Origin: an uncultured Clostridia bacterium
Lineage (GTDB): Bacteria > Bacillota > Clostridia > Saccharofermentanales > Saccharofermentanaceae
DNA: 64,000 nt
Direction of reading: 5' to 3'
Assembly (NCBI GenBank): GCA_946187935.1
Contig: CAMHSJ010000001.1
Coordinates: forward strand, 62,001 to 126,000
Shown here: in pieces, positions 17,035 through 26,165 of the stretch
Numbering within the stretch: the first letter of the stretch is position 1
Layout: the number at the start of each line of letters is the position of its first letter
The notes under the pieces: generated by a model
Told to the model about the DNA's origin: nothing
Databases searched by the model: none
Seen by the model: the letters and a program-made list of their open reading frames with translations, nothing else
Translations under genes and position numbers: made by a program

Positions 17035-19371
17035 ATGACACTTAAGGAATTACAGATCGGAAGCCCAGCCGTTATTACAAATGTCGGCGGTGAGGGAGCA
17101 TTAAGACAGCACTTCCTGGACATGGGGGTAATACCGGGAGCCAGGGTAAAGATCATCAAGTATGCGCCAATGGGAGATCCCATGGAGCTTAAGATCCACG
17201 GCTACCAACTGACACTGCGTTTAGATGACGCAGCGAAGATAGATGTAACACCCGCTGATGAATATGAAGATGACAAGCCCGAACCTTCAAGAAAGAGCAA
17301 AAAGAGCCACCCCGGACTTGGAGAGACCGGTAAGTCCCATCCTGAGGAAAACAGCAAGCCTCTTCCTGACGGAACGCTCCTGACATTCGCTCTTGTCGGA
17401 AACCAGAACTGCGGAAAGACGACTCTTTTTAACCAGCTCACGGGATCTAATCAGCATGTTGGCAACTTCCCGGGCGTTACCGTAGACCGCAAGGACGGGG
17501 CGATCAAAGGACACCCTGACACTCTCGTGACCGACCTGCCGGGTATCTATTCTATGTCTCCATACAGCAGCGAGGAGATAGTATCGAGAAACTTTGTATT
17601 GAACGATAAGCCCAGGGCTGTTATCAATATCGTTGATGCCACCAATATAGAGCGAAACCTCTACCTTACGATGCAGCTTCTTGAGATGGACGTGCCGATG
17701 GTCGTTGCTATCAACATGATGGACGAGCTTACGGCTAACGGCGGAACAATAGACATAAACGAGATGGAAGAGCTCCTTGGCGTTCCTGTCGTTCCGATAT
17801 CTGCTGCCAAGAATCAGGGAATCCATGAGCTCATAGAACATGCCATCCACGTCGCCCACTATCAGGAGCGGCCCTTAAGGCATGATTTTTGCGAAGAGAA
17901 CGATCACGGGGGCGCAGTCCACCGCTCACTCCACGGCATCCGCCACCTTATAGAGGATCACGCCAGGGAAGCCGGCATACCTTTGCATTTCGCGGCGAGC
18001 AAGCTCGTAGAAGGCGACGAGCTGATCATATCGCAGCTTGCACTCGACGATAACGAGAAAGAGATGATAGAGCACATAGTCCTCCAGATGGAGACGGAGC
18101 GCGGCCTTGACCGCAGCGCTTCCATTGCGGACATGAGATATTCTTTTATCCACAAAGTAACGGGCCTGTGCGTTAAGAAGCCGAGGAAGAGCAAGGAGAG
18201 CATCAGGAGCGCCAAGATAGACCGCATCCTTACGGGCAAATGGACGGCGATCCCTTTGTTTGTCCTCATCATGGGACTGGTATTCTATCTTACATTTGAC
18301 GTTATCGGAGGAACGCTCCAAGGTCTTCTCGAAAACCTGATCGGTACCTTGAGCGATATTACGGACAAGGCCCTGACATCAGGCGGCGTAAACCCCGTAC
18401 TGCACGGACTTATAATAGACGGCATATTTGCAGGCCTTGGCAGCGTATTAAGCTTCCTGCCTATAATAGTGACCTTGTTCTTGTTCCTCTCGCTTCTTGA
18501 AGACAGCGGATACATAGCAAGAGTAGCTTTCTTTATGGACAAGCTCCTGAGAAAGATCGGTCTTTCCGGACGGAGCATAGTACCCATGCTCATAGGTTTC
18601 GGCTGCACAGTTCCTGCGGTCATGTCCACAAGGACGCTCCCTTCTGAGCGTGACAGGAAGATGACCATCCTCTTGACGCCTTTCATGAGCTGCACTGCGA
18701 AGCTGCCGATCTACGCATTCTTCGTAGATGCTTTCTTCCCAAAGAATAAGGCTCTCATCATGGTCGGTCTTTATTTTCTGGGCATCCTTACAGGCATCAT
18801 CGTGGCATTTCTGTTCAGGGGAACGATTTTTAAAGGTGAAGCGGTTCCTTTTGTAATGGAGCTTCCGAACTACCGTTTGCCGGGAGTTAAGAACGTAGCG
18901 CTCCTTCTTTGGGAAAAGGCCAAGGACTTCCTGCAGAAGGCGTTCACCATAATCCTTATCGCAACAGTCGTTATCTGGCTCCTTCAGAGTTTCGATACGC
19001 GTTTTGATCTTGTTTCTGATCAGCAGGACAGCATGCTCGCCATAATAGCAGGCTGGATCACGCCTGTAATGAAGCCCATAGGTCTGGGTGACTGGCGTAT
19101 AGTTACTTCTCTTATCTCAGGTGTCATGGCAAAAGAAAGCGTTGTCTCAACACTCGAGATACTGTTCGGCCAGGAGGTTTCCCTCGTTATGAGCAAGGCC
19201 TGTGCAGCATCGCTTCTCGTGTTCTCGCTTCTTTACACGCCCTGCGTTGCAGCCATAGCTTCGATAAGAAGGGAACTCGGCAGGAAATGGGCAGCCCTGG
19301 TGGTACTGTGGCAGTGCACCATAGCCTGGATCGCGGCACTGATAGTATTCCAGATAGCTTCGCTGATCTGA
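17035..19371 (+). CDS. feoB: FeoA-FeoB fusion, Fe(II) transporter
   Basis: This 778-residue protein fuses an SH3-like FeoA domain (residues about 1-75, TLKELQIGSPAVITNV...HFLDMGVIPGARV) to FeoB through a charged linker (about 75-115). The FeoB G domain has a P-loop (GNQNCGKTT), switch residues in NFPGVTVD, DLPGIYS and NMMDE. Eight or so membrane helices follow from about residue 400, with the Gate motifs FGCTVPAVMSTR and MSCTAKLPIYAFF. It imports ferrous iron under anoxic conditions. The GAGAG-type ribosome binding site is 8 bases before the ATG. A small cysteine-rich partner follows. Confidence 0.97.
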   Translation: MTLKELQIGSPAVITNVGGEGALRQHFLDMGVIPGARVKIIKYAPMGDPMELKIHGYQLTLRLDDAAKIDVTPADEYEDDKPEPSRKSKKSHPGLGETGKSHPEENSKPLPDGTLLTFALVGNQNCGKTTLFNQLTGSNQHVGNFPGVTVDRKDGAIKGHPDTLVTDLPGIYSMSPYSSEEIVSRNFVLNDKPRAVINIVDATNIERNLYLTMQLLEMDVPMVVAINMMDELTANGGTIDINEMEELLGVPVVPISAAKNQGIHELIEHAIHVAHYQERPLRHDFCEENDHGGAVHRSLHGIRHLIEDHAREAGIPLHFAASKLVEGDELIISQLALDDNEKEMIEHIVLQMETERGLDRSASIADMRYSFIHKVTGLCVKKPRKSKESIRSAKIDRILTGKWTAIPLFVLIMGLVFYLTFDVIGGTLQGLLENLIGTLSDITDKALTSGGVNPVLHGLIIDGIFAGLGSVLSFLPIIVTLFLFLSLLEDSGYIARVAFFMDKLLRKIGLSGRSIVPMLIGFGCTVPAVMSTRTLPSERDRKMTILLTPFMSCTAKLPIYAFFVDAFFPKNKALIMVGLYFLGILTGIIVAFLFRGTIFKGEAVPFVMELPNYRLPGVKNVALLLWEKAKDFLQKAFTIILIATVVIWLLQSFDTRFDLVSDQQDSMLAIIAGWITPVMKPIGLGDWRIVTSLISGVMAKESVVSTLEILFGQEVSLVMSKACAASLLVFSLLYTPCVAAIASIRRELGRKWAALVVLWQCTIAWIAALIVFQIASLI

Positions 19372-19382
19372 CGGGAGGCAAT

Positions 19383-19544
19383 ATGAACACAGCAGATATC
19401 CTTATCATCATTGCCATTATCGCGGCATTAGTCCTGGCAGTATTGAAGATCGTAAAGAACAAGCGTCAGGGCAAGAGCAGCTGCGGATGCGACTGCTCCA
19501 AGTGCGGGAAATGTGACAAGGGGACAGGTTATTTGTCACATTAA
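19383..19544 (+). CDS. FeoB-associated Cys-rich membrane protein
   Basis: This 53-residue protein has one membrane helix (about residues 4-23) followed by a basic stretch and CGCDCSKCGKC. Such proteins occur downstream of feoB in Clostridia and Bacteroidetes. GGGAGG precedes the ATG at 19383, 12 bases after feoB. The last ten or so codons and the stop lie inside a dispersed 33-bp palindrome (19510-19542), so the native C-terminus may have been changed by that element. Confidence 0.8.
   Translation: MNTADILIIIAIIAALVLAVLKIVKNKRQGKSSCGCDCSKCGKCDKGTGYLSH
19510..19542. repeat. REP-like palindrome, copy 1
   Basis: AATGTGACAA and TTTGTCACATT flank a short loop containing GGGGACAGG. A second copy in the opposite orientation lies at 50062-50091. 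The copies share GTGACAAGGGGACA and TTGTCAC and differ mainly in six loop bases. This copy overlaps the end of the FeoB-associated gene. Confidence 0.8.
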
Positions 19545-20686
19545 GTCTTATCAGCTATGCCGGCAGCATCTTCGTACTCGGGCTTGGCCTTAACAGTGCC
19601 ATAGCCTTCTGATATCTTGATCCTTGCCTTGCCAAGCTTTGTCGATACTTCTTCGGTCTTTCTGTTAAGGATAAACCTGTCCTTTAAGATGTATCTTATA
19701 CCTATGGTCGTCGTGTTCTCGAAAATGAGTCTTGCGAATCTGTCCTTTTCTTCAGGCTTTACCAGGACCGTAAGAAGGATGCCGGGGCGGTTTTTCTTCA
19801 TTCCTATGGGAGTCGTAAAGACATCAAGTGCGCCTTCGTTCATAAGGACTTCAGCTGCATATCCGATCTCTTCGCCTGTCATGTCATCTAAGTTGCACTG
19901 AAGTTCGATAACGGAATCTTTTGGATCGTCCTCTGACTCTCCCATAAAGATCCTTACGCAGTTGACCTGCTCAAACTCCCTGGTGCCCATGCCTATGCCT
20001 GTCTTTTCGATGGTCATAACGGGCATGGCATTAAACTCAGTGCCAAAGTACTTAAGGAGCGCTGCGCCCGTGGGAGTTAACAGTTCTCCCTCGGTCTTGC
20101 CCTGATAGCATGGAATACCTTTAAGGAGCAAAGCTGTTGCCGGTGCGGGCACGGGAAGAACGCCATGTGCGCAGCGGACTGTCCCGGATCCTGTATTAAC
20201 AGGGGAGACGATGACCTTGTCAGGCGAGAGCTTTTCCATAAGAAGGCAGACTGCAGTAACGTCAGCTACGGCATCCATCGTGCCGACTTCATGGAAATGG
20301 ATGTCGGTGACAGGCTTGCCGTGGACTTCGCTCTCTGCTTCCGCAATGAGCTTATAAACTGCTTTGGCATCTGTCTTTACCATTTCTGAGACAGCAAGTG
20401 AATCTATGATGTCCTCTATATCCTTAAGACTTGAGTGATGGTGGTGATGCTCATGACCGTGGTCATGGTGATGTCCGTGCTCTGCCTCGCCATCTATCAG
20501 GACATCAGAATGGACTCCCGTAATGCCTGATCTTACAAGAGTGTTAAGACCGAACCTTACCTTGGGGATGTTCAGGCTGCATAGTTCCTTTTCTGTTCCT
20601 TTTATATCTCCCGTAAGGTCAGCTAATGCTGCCGTAAGCATGTCGCCTGCCGCGCCCATATTGCATTCTATGAACATTACCTTCAT
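19541..20686 (-). CDS. larC: LarC, nickel insertion enzyme for the nickel-pincer nucleotide
   Basis: This 381-residue protein is the CTP-dependent nickel cyclometallase that inserts Ni into the pincer nucleotide, the cofactor of lactate racemase and its relatives. The N-terminus (IECNMGAAGDMLTAAL), an extended His-rich stretch (residues about 70-84) and the C-terminal domain with NLDDMTGEE are family features. In some species larC is split and read by frameshift; here it is one open frame. It is the last gene of a five-gene minus-strand operon and converges with feoB, overlapping the end of the small feo gene by 4 bases. Confidence 0.95.
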   Translation of the reverse strand: MKVMFIECNMGAAGDMLTAALADLTGDIKGTEKELCSLNIPKVRFGLNTLVRSGITGVHSDVLIDGEAEHGHHHDHGHEHHHHHSSLKDIEDIIDSLAVSEMVKTDAKAVYKLIAEAESEVHGKPVTDIHFHEVGTMDAVADVTAVCLLMEKLSPDKVIVSPVNTGSGTVRCAHGVLPVPAPATALLLKGIPCYQGKTEGELLTPTGAALLKYFGTEFNAMPVMTIEKTGIGMGTREFEQVNCVRIFMGESEDDPKDSVIELQCNLDDMTGEEIGYAAEVLMNEGALDVFTTPIGMKKNRPGILLTVLVKPEEKDRFARLIFENTTTIGIRYILKDRFILNRKTEEVSTKLGKARIKISEGYGTVKAKPEYEDAAGIADKT

Positions 20687-20690
20687 CGAC

Positions 20691-21431
20691 TTATCCTCCG
20701 ATGTGATTGATCATGCCTGCCAGATAACCTGCGCCGAAACCGTTATCTATGTTTACCACGCTTACTCCGCCCGCACAGGAATTGAGCATGGCAAGAAGCG
20801 CGGTTATCCCTTCAAAAGAAGCACCATACCCGACGCTCGTCGGAACGGCTATCACAGGGCAGTCAGCAAGGCCGCCTACGACGCTTGCAAGAGCTCCTTC
20901 CATTCCTGCGATGCAGATTATCACCTTGGCGTTCATTATCTCTTCGGCGTGTGAAAGAAGCCTGTGGATCCCCGCAACCCCGACATCATAAAGCTTTGTA
21001 ACATTGTTACCGAGTAGTTCGGCCGTAACTGCGGCCTCCTCTGCGACGGGTATATCGGAGGTTCCTGCAGTTATGACAAGGATGTTGCCTGCGCCGGAGG
21101 ATTCAGGTATCTTTCCCGCCACGCCGATCCTTGCCTTGTCATAGTAGGTGAGGGGAAGACTGATCTTATCTTTTTTCTCTTCATCAAGTCTTGTGATGAT
21201 GACAGTCTCCTGGCCTTCTGATAATAAAGCTTTGGCGATCCCTGTTATCTGCTCTGCCGTCTTGCCTTCGCCGTATATGACCTCGGGGATACCCTGCCTT
21301 AAGCCTCTGTGAATATCGGGCTTGGCAAAACCCAGATCCGTAAAGGGCTTGAGCTTAAGCATAGTCTCCGCTTCTTCAGGCGTGATCTCGCCTTTTGAAA
21401 CTTTTTCCAGTATGTCTTTGACGTCACTCAT
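20691..21431 (-). CDS. larB: LarB, nicotinate adenine dinucleotide carboxylase/hydrolase
   Basis: This 246-residue protein has a C-terminal PurE-like domain (VITAGTSDIPVAEEAA, CIAGMEGALASVVGG, PTSVGYGASFEG) preceded by the LarB N-terminal region (EAETMLKLKPF, EVIYGEGKTAEQI). LarB carboxylates the pyridinium ring of nicotinic acid adenine dinucleotide and cleaves it, the first step of nickel-pincer nucleotide synthesis. Its ATG overlaps the larE stop. No larA (the enzyme that uses the cofactor) is present in the window. Confidence 0.95.
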   Translation of the reverse strand: MSDVKDILEKVSKGEITPEEAETMLKLKPFTDLGFAKPDIHRGLRQGIPEVIYGEGKTAEQITGIAKALLSEGQETVIITRLDEEKKDKISLPLTYYDKARIGVAGKIPESSGAGNILVITAGTSDIPVAEEAAVTAELLGNNVTKLYDVGVAGIHRLLSHAEEIMNAKVIICIAGMEGALASVVGGLADCPVIAVPTSVGYGASFEGITALLAMLNSCAGGVSVVNIDNGFGAGYLAGMINHIGG

Positions 21432-22246
21432 CTGAGAACCTCGTTCATGCTTCCTGTCCTGTAACCTATAAGATCCAGGCTTACATATCTGAATCCCAGA
21501 CGTTTTAACTCTGAGACTATTCTCTCACGCACAGGCTCAGATGCCAAAGCGGTGATATCGGCAGAGCTTACCTCTATCCTTGCCAGATCTCCGTGCACCC
21601 TGACACGTATGCCCTTAAATCCCTGATCTCTTATGTATCTTTCCGCATCAGCCACACGGATCAATCCTTCTTGTGTTATCTTCTCTCCGTAGTAGAACCT
21701 TGATGCGAGGCAGGCGGCTGCGGGTTTGTCCCAGGTGGGAAGGCCGGCCTCTTTTGAAAGCATACGGATATCGCTTTTGCTAAGCCCCGCTTCTTTAAGC
21801 GGACTTATTATTCCAAGCTCTTTCATAGCACGCATGCCGGGCCTGTAATCACCTGTATCGTCAACATTGCTCCCGTCTGCAACAGCTGTTATTCCAAATT
21901 CAGAAGCCGCCTTGATAATGCTCCCGAAATCAGTTTTTTTGCAGTAGTAGCATCTGTCCGGGGGATTGTCCGCGAAGTTTTCTATTCCAAGAACATCCAC
22001 ATCCAGGATCACATGCCTGATCCCGGTCTTCCGGCAAAGATCCACCGTCCAGTCGAAGTCTTCGCCTGTCAGGACAAGAGATCTGACGGTAATGGCTACA
22101 GCATTGTCTCCCAGGATCTCATGAGCCTTATATACGAGATATGTTGAATCAACACCGCCGGAAAAAGCGACCGCCAGTTTCCCGGCGGCCTTAATACGCT
22201 CAGTAAGAGCGTTTTCCTTTATTCTGATGTCAGAAATACCATCCAT
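21428..22246 (-). CDS. larE: LarE, pyridinium biscarboxylate sulfur transferase
   Basis: This 272-residue PP-loop ATPase has SGGVDST at residues 29-35. It adds sulfur to adenylated pyridinium biscarboxylate mononucleotide. Besides the cysteine in AACLASR (C179), it has a CxxC in DRCYYCK (C99, C102). This three-cysteine pattern fits the LarE subtype that binds a [4Fe-4S] cluster and can act catalytically, rather than the single-cysteine type that gives up its own sulfur. It overlaps larB downstream and touches the small membrane protein gene upstream (the base at 22246 is shared). Confidence 0.93.
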   Translation of the reverse strand: MDGISDIRIKENALTERIKAAGKLAVAFSGGVDSTYLVYKAHEILGDNAVAITVRSLVLTGEDFDWTVDLCRKTGIRHVILDVDVLGIENFADNPPDRCYYCKKTDFGSIIKAASEFGITAVADGSNVDDTGDYRPGMRAMKELGIISPLKEAGLSKSDIRMLSKEAGLPTWDKPAAACLASRFYYGEKITQEGLIRVADAERYIRDQGFKGIRVRVHGDLARIEVSSADITALASEPVRERIVSELKRLGFRYVSLDLIGYRTGSMNEVLR

Positions 22247-22554
22247 TATCTCTTAGCAGAGAGAGCTGCCTTGATCTTTCCGGAAGGATCCTTAACTACG
22301 AGGATGACAAGCCAGATGATGAGACCGAAACATACAACGCTTAAGCCGAGGAAGCTGTCGTTGAGCATGTCTGAGGCAGCAGGTGAGAAGAACTCAGCGC
22401 CGGCTTCGATATATTCTGCTATCGCATCTACGAGCCACATCAGCGATGCGCCCCAATAGATCAGCGAAAGTGTGCCGAGCTTAAGATCGCGCCTGGTAAG
22501 ATACCAGACAACAGTTGTGATTATCGCTGCAAATGAACAGATAAGAAGTGTCAT
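22246..22554 (-). CDS. Small membrane protein in the lar operon (unknown)
   Basis: This 102-residue protein has three hydrophobic segments (about 2-18, 30-46 and 66-86). It contains the acidic stretch DAIAEYIEAGAEFF between helices two and three. It shares start/stop overlaps with larE and with the next upstream gene, so all are probably expressed as one transcript. I do not recognise the family. A role in nickel or precursor transport, or in the membrane process served by the Ni enzyme, is possible but unproven. Confidence 0.75.
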   Translation of the reverse strand: MTLLICSFAAIITTVVWYLTRRDLKLGTLSLIYWGASLMWLVDAIAEYIEAGAEFFSPAASDMLNDSFLGLSVVCFGLIIWLVILVVKDPSGKIKAALSAKR

Positions 22555-22916
22555 GACTTAGATACCTCCTCTGATACGGAAGGTGCCTTCTTCTTGGCTA
22601 TGGCGCCCGCAGCGAGGACCATGAAGACCCAGGCAACGGTTACGAGAACAGCCATGCCCACACCATTCGTTGCCATCTCATGGAGCATTTCAGCAGCGTC
22701 TTCGGGATTGGCTGCATTAGTGAGGAACGGGAACCAGGGTGTTACCTCGCCGTGCCATACGTGCTCGAATGCCAGAAGAGCGCTTCCGCCCCAGAGCATT
22801 GTGTTGAGCCAGCCGATACGCTTGATGAACGGATTATCTATATCCTTGTGGTCTGTGGATTTCTTGATGATAGTTGTTACGATCGCTTCAGTCGCAGGAA
22901 CCAAAAAACATGCCAT
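22551..22916 (-). CDS. Small membrane protein, first gene of the lar operon (unknown)
   Basis: This 121-residue protein has about three hydrophobic segments (2-18, 38-52 and 90-108). A loop with FEHVWHGEVTPWFPF carries two histidines and an acidic residue that could bind metal. It overlaps the next gene by 4 bases and is preceded by AGGAGG-like sequence. No family is recognised. Placed first in an operon with larE, larB and larC, it is a candidate accessory to nickel-pincer metabolism. Confidence 0.75.
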   Translation of the reverse strand: MACFLVPATEAIVTTIIKKSTDHKDIDNPFIKRIGWLNTMLWGGSALLAFEHVWHGEVTPWFPFLTNAANPEDAAEMLHEMATNGVGMAVLVTVAWVFMVLAAGAIAKKKAPSVSEEVSKS

Positions 22917-22951
22917 AGAGTTATCCTCCGTTAAAAATATAAGGATATCTT

Positions 22952-22957
22952 ATTATA
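22952..22957 (-). promoter_or_regulatory. Putative -10 box of the lar operon
   Basis: On the minus strand TATAAT lies 36 bases before the start at 22916. No good -35 hexamer is visible. GGAGGATAACT precedes the ATG. Confidence 0.4.
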
Positions 22958-22992
22958 TTTCAGAATGAACTTCTATACGAACGCGTTAAAAA

Positions 22993-24024
22993 TCAGAGCA
23001 GTTTTCTGACAAAAGGGATAAGCCTTAAAGCTGCCACTATTCCCCAGGAAATGACAAAAGTGACCAGTGCAATTACGGGGATGATGTAAACACCTATGGT
23101 GTAAGGATCAAAAGCCAGTACCTTATAGATAATGTTAAGGACGATCATGTGCACTAAGTATATCCCAAAGGTTGCGCCGTCAAGAGATCTGAAGATCCTG
23201 CCGCTCTCTTTGCCGGACTTTGACTTGATTCCGTTTATGATGATGAAGACAGCGATAGAGAGTATGACCGTCAGGATAAAGTGATAACTCGTTACTATCA
23301 AGCCGAGCATGGGAGACTGGAGCTGTGTTGCCTTGATGCTGATGATCACTATCCCTGCTATGCTTATAACCATAGCTATGATGCAGATGATCTTAGGTAT
23401 CCTGATCTGACCTTTGATGATCCCGTATCCCGCAAAAAGGAATATGGGGAAAACAGTTGATACGCAGATATAAAATGCTAATTCCTTGCCCGTGATGTCA
23501 GATACAAGCGTTGCAAGAGACTGGAATATGATGAGGACGATGACAAGGTATCTCATGTCCTTGGCATCAGATCCGGAAGCGATCATGCGGCTGAAGGGCA
23601 GGAGCAGGTATATTGCGATTATCAGATACAGATACCACACATGTGACCATGACGTGCCGAAGACGATATCTGACAGATATCCGGTGATAAAGTCAGCGCC
23701 TACAGGAGTCTTGTCGATAAGACAGTCTGTGAGTCTGTAGATAAGGGTGAATACCAGAAGAACGGTAACGATGCGGCCTATGTATTTGCCGAAGAGCTTC
23801 TTATATGATATCTCGCGTTCAGGATCTAACAGGAGCGCGCCTGTTACCATGACGAAGCAGGGAACGGACCAGAGCATGAGATTTCTCATGCATGCCGTGA
23901 TTATCCTTACTGTTTCCTGCGGCTCAAAAAAAGCCATTGCAAGATTTGCCGTATGAAGAAGGACTACCGCCATGCAGGCGATGATCCTCACCAGACTCAG
24001 ATTTCTGTTCCTTTCCTGAGGCAT
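22993..24024 (-). CDS. Acyltransferase 3 family membrane protein
   Basis: This 343-residue protein has about ten membrane helices and an N-terminal arginine/histidine pattern of the acyltransferase 3 family (NLSLVRIIACMAVVLLHTAN, then PCFVMVTGALLL). Such enzymes O-acylate cell-surface glycans, using acyl-CoA from the cytoplasm. The family is usually 330-400 residues, so it looks complete. The ATG overlaps the stop of the lipoprotein gene upstream (TGATG), so both may act on the same envelope component. Confidence 0.88.
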   Translation of the reverse strand: MPQERNRNLSLVRIIACMAVVLLHTANLAMAFFEPQETVRIITACMRNLMLWSVPCFVMVTGALLLDPEREISYKKLFGKYIGRIVTVLLVFTLIYRLTDCLIDKTPVGADFITGYLSDIVFGTSWSHVWYLYLIIAIYLLLPFSRMIASGSDAKDMRYLVIVLIIFQSLATLVSDITGKELAFYICVSTVFPIFLFAGYGIIKGQIRIPKIICIIAMVISIAGIVIISIKATQLQSPMLGLIVTSYHFILTVILSIAVFIIINGIKSKSGKESGRIFRSLDGATFGIYLVHMIVLNIIYKVLAFDPYTIGVYIIPVIALVTFVISWGIVAALRLIPFVRKLL

Positions 24025-24620
24025 CAGTATGTCAGACCGCCGTCACCGATGCAGCCTGAATCTGCATTATTCTGGTGTCTTGTTGTCTGGGCCGTGGTCT
24101 CTTCTACATAAGTCTGGTCAGGTGACATCGTAAGCGTGTCGATCTCTTCGCCTGACTTTAAAGATGTGTATGTGATGTAAGCGCTCTTGCCCGAATCATC
24201 CCAGAGGATCTGAGCCTGCTCTATGTCGCTTAACCTGATGCCCATGAGAAGTGATGTATCGCCGTCAGCAAATACGATCTCGATATCTGCCTTGCCGGTA
24301 TCAATGTCGGCATCAGGCGTGATGTTGACATTCTCTATGTCCTTGCCGGTTTCATTAGTGAGCTTAACGCTGATGACGCGGCTTCCCTCAGGGATGAGCT
24401 CTATATAAATGTCATCAGAATATGAAACAGGTTCTGTCTCAGCAGGCTCTGAAGCTTGAGATGTCTCTTCTGTTTCAGAAGGCTCTGAAGCCTCTAAGGA
24501 TACGAAAGTCTCTGATGCTTCTGACGAGACGGCAGATTCATTTGTCGGGACCTGATTGCATCCGGCAAATAAAGATGCGGAAAGCAAAATCGCAGGTAAT
24601 ACAAGTAAACTCTTCTTCAT
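24024..24620 (-). CDS. Putative lipoprotein with Ser/Glu/Thr-rich linker
   Basis: This 198-residue product has a lipoprotein signal (MKKSLLVLPAILLSASLFAGC, lipobox LFAGC). A low-complexity Ser-Glu-Thr-Ala spacer covers about residues 28-67 (repeats such as ASEPSETEETSQASEP). A small globular domain covers about 70-165 with hydrophobic beta-strand patterning, and the tail is GGLTY. It sits between the ChW/transglutaminase gene and the acyltransferase gene and probably shares their transcript. No known domain was recognised. Confidence 0.75.
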   Translation of the reverse strand: MKKSLLVLPAILLSASLFAGCNQVPTNESAVSSEASETFVSLEASEPSETEETSQASEPAETEPVSYSDDIYIELIPEGSRVISVKLTNETGKDIENVNITPDADIDTGKADIEIVFADGDTSLLMGIRLSDIEQAQILWDDSGKSAYITYTSLKSGEEIDTLTMSPDQTYVEETTAQTTRHQNNADSGCIGDGGLTY

Positions 24621-24632
24621 GTAAACACTCCC

Positions 24633-26078
24633 TTAATTCATTCTGCGGTAATTGGAATACATCCATGTACCGGACTTCTTATAGTAGATCATGTAGCCGC
24701 TCCTGCCGCTCTCATACTGGAAGTCGGGATCGAAAACATAGATCTTGCCGTCCATAACTATCTCAACCCATGAGTGAGGGCCCATACCGCCCCTTCTCAA
24801 AGGTACAACGCCTGTCATCTGGTGGGCATCGTATCCTAATGCCTTAGCCATCTCATAGAAGCATGCTGCCATTACATAGCAGTTGCCTGAGTGGTTGGTA
24901 AAGCCGATATTGGCAAAATACCTGGTGCCCTTGTCAGGAGAGGTCTCGCCTCTTACATACTGCATTACTGACCAGTTGAATGCAGCGGGAAGATTCCAGC
25001 CTACCTTATCAAGGACTGCACACGCCTGGGGATAGAGCTGCCTTATGTTGATGAATGCCCTGCTTCCGACACCGGGTCCAAGATCCTTGGGACATACGAT
25101 TATCTCAATGGCTTCCAGTCTGTATGACATAGCTTCGGTTCCGGCGCTCTGTCCGTTCTTTGTCCAGTCGAGCCAGCCAAGGTTCTGCGCATGTACCCTG
25201 TAGCAGACATCGTAATACTTGGCAGCTTCACCTGTAAGGCGGATCTGTATCGCTTCGAGTCTTAAAGACTGTCCTGATGTTCCGCTCATCTCACCATCAG
25301 ATGTCCAGTTTGATTCCCAGCCAATGTTCTGGATATGTGTTCTGTATTCGATGGAGCCTGAAACAGGGAGATCTTCCAGGGAGATCTTTATCGCTTCAAG
25401 TCTTAAGGATCTGCCTGTAGTACCTGAAGTCTGACCTCCCTTTACGCTGTCCTGCCAGCCGATGTTCTGAACATGTGTCGAATAACTAACGGTATTGTTG
25501 TCTATGTAGGTGTAAACGGTTGAATCTTCGCTTTGGGGAAGAGCTGATCCTTCGGGAACAAGAACGATCTGGACAGCCTCTACTCTTAATGCATATCCTT
25601 CGCTTCCTGACAGGCCGCCGTTCCTTGTCCAAGTGGTCCATCCGATGTTCTGGACATGGGTCCTGTAGCAGACATCGTAGTGCTCATCCAACTCGCCTGT
25701 AAGTCTGATCTGAAGAGCTTCTATGCGAAGTGAGCTTCCTGTCGTGCCGGATTCCTGACCGTCTTTCTTCCAGTCTGTCTCCCAGCCTTTATTCTGAATG
25801 TGTGAACGGTATTCGATGCTGCCTGAATAAGGAGATGAGCTGACATTTATCTTGAGCGCTTCAACTCTTAAGCTCCTGCCGGAAGTGCCCGATACTTCTC
25901 CATTGGAAACAGCGTCCATCCAGCCGATATCCTGAACATGAGCAGAGTATGTGACGGAAGGGTCGCCGTCTGCCAGACTGACAGTCCTATAAGCTCCCAA
26001 TATCCCAAATGCAACGGACAAAACGACCATTCCTGCGGTCAGTTCCTTTGCAATGCTCTTTAAACTGATATCTTTCAT
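24633..26078 (-). CDS. ChW-repeat surface protein with transglutaminase-like domain
   Basis: I start it at the ATG at 26078, behind GAGGGG, giving 481 residues. A membrane helix (about 12-32) is followed by six clostridial ChW repeats (hydrophobic with conserved Trp, for example HVQDIGW...GTSGRSLRVEA). They are arranged as two copies of a three-repeat block. The C-terminal 110 residues hold a transglutaminase-like fold with Cys in GNCYVMA, His in GPHSWVEI and Asp in FDPDF, so a cysteine protease or transamidase triad is complete. It is probably secreted or anchored and acts at the cell surface. It is the first gene of a three-gene minus-strand set. Confidence 0.85.
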   Translation of the reverse strand: MKDISLKSIAKELTAGMVVLSVAFGILGAYRTVSLADGDPSVTYSAHVQDIGWMDAVSNGEVSGTSGRSLRVEALKINVSSSPYSGSIEYRSHIQNKGWETDWKKDGQESGTTGSSLRIEALQIRLTGELDEHYDVCYRTHVQNIGWTTWTRNGGLSGSEGYALRVEAVQIVLVPEGSALPQSEDSTVYTYIDNNTVSYSTHVQNIGWQDSVKGGQTSGTTGRSLRLEAIKISLEDLPVSGSIEYRTHIQNIGWESNWTSDGEMSGTSGQSLRLEAIQIRLTGEAAKYYDVCYRVHAQNLGWLDWTKNGQSAGTEAMSYRLEAIEIIVCPKDLGPGVGSRAFINIRQLYPQACAVLDKVGWNLPAAFNWSVMQYVRGETSPDKGTRYFANIGFTNHSGNCYVMAACFYEMAKALGYDAHQMTGVVPLRRGGMGPHSWVEIVMDGKIYVFDPDFQYESGRSGYMIYYKKSGTWMYSNYRRMN

Positions 26079-26165
26079 AATTGATCCCCTCTTAAACATG
26101 CCACAAAGTATAGCCAAGGAGACTACTAAAATCAAGAGACATAATATATATAAATACGGGCGATG

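Noticed and set aside
20450..20480. His-rich run in larC as a separate metal-binding gene
   Set aside because: It is an internal His-rich linker typical of LarC, in frame with both conserved halves.
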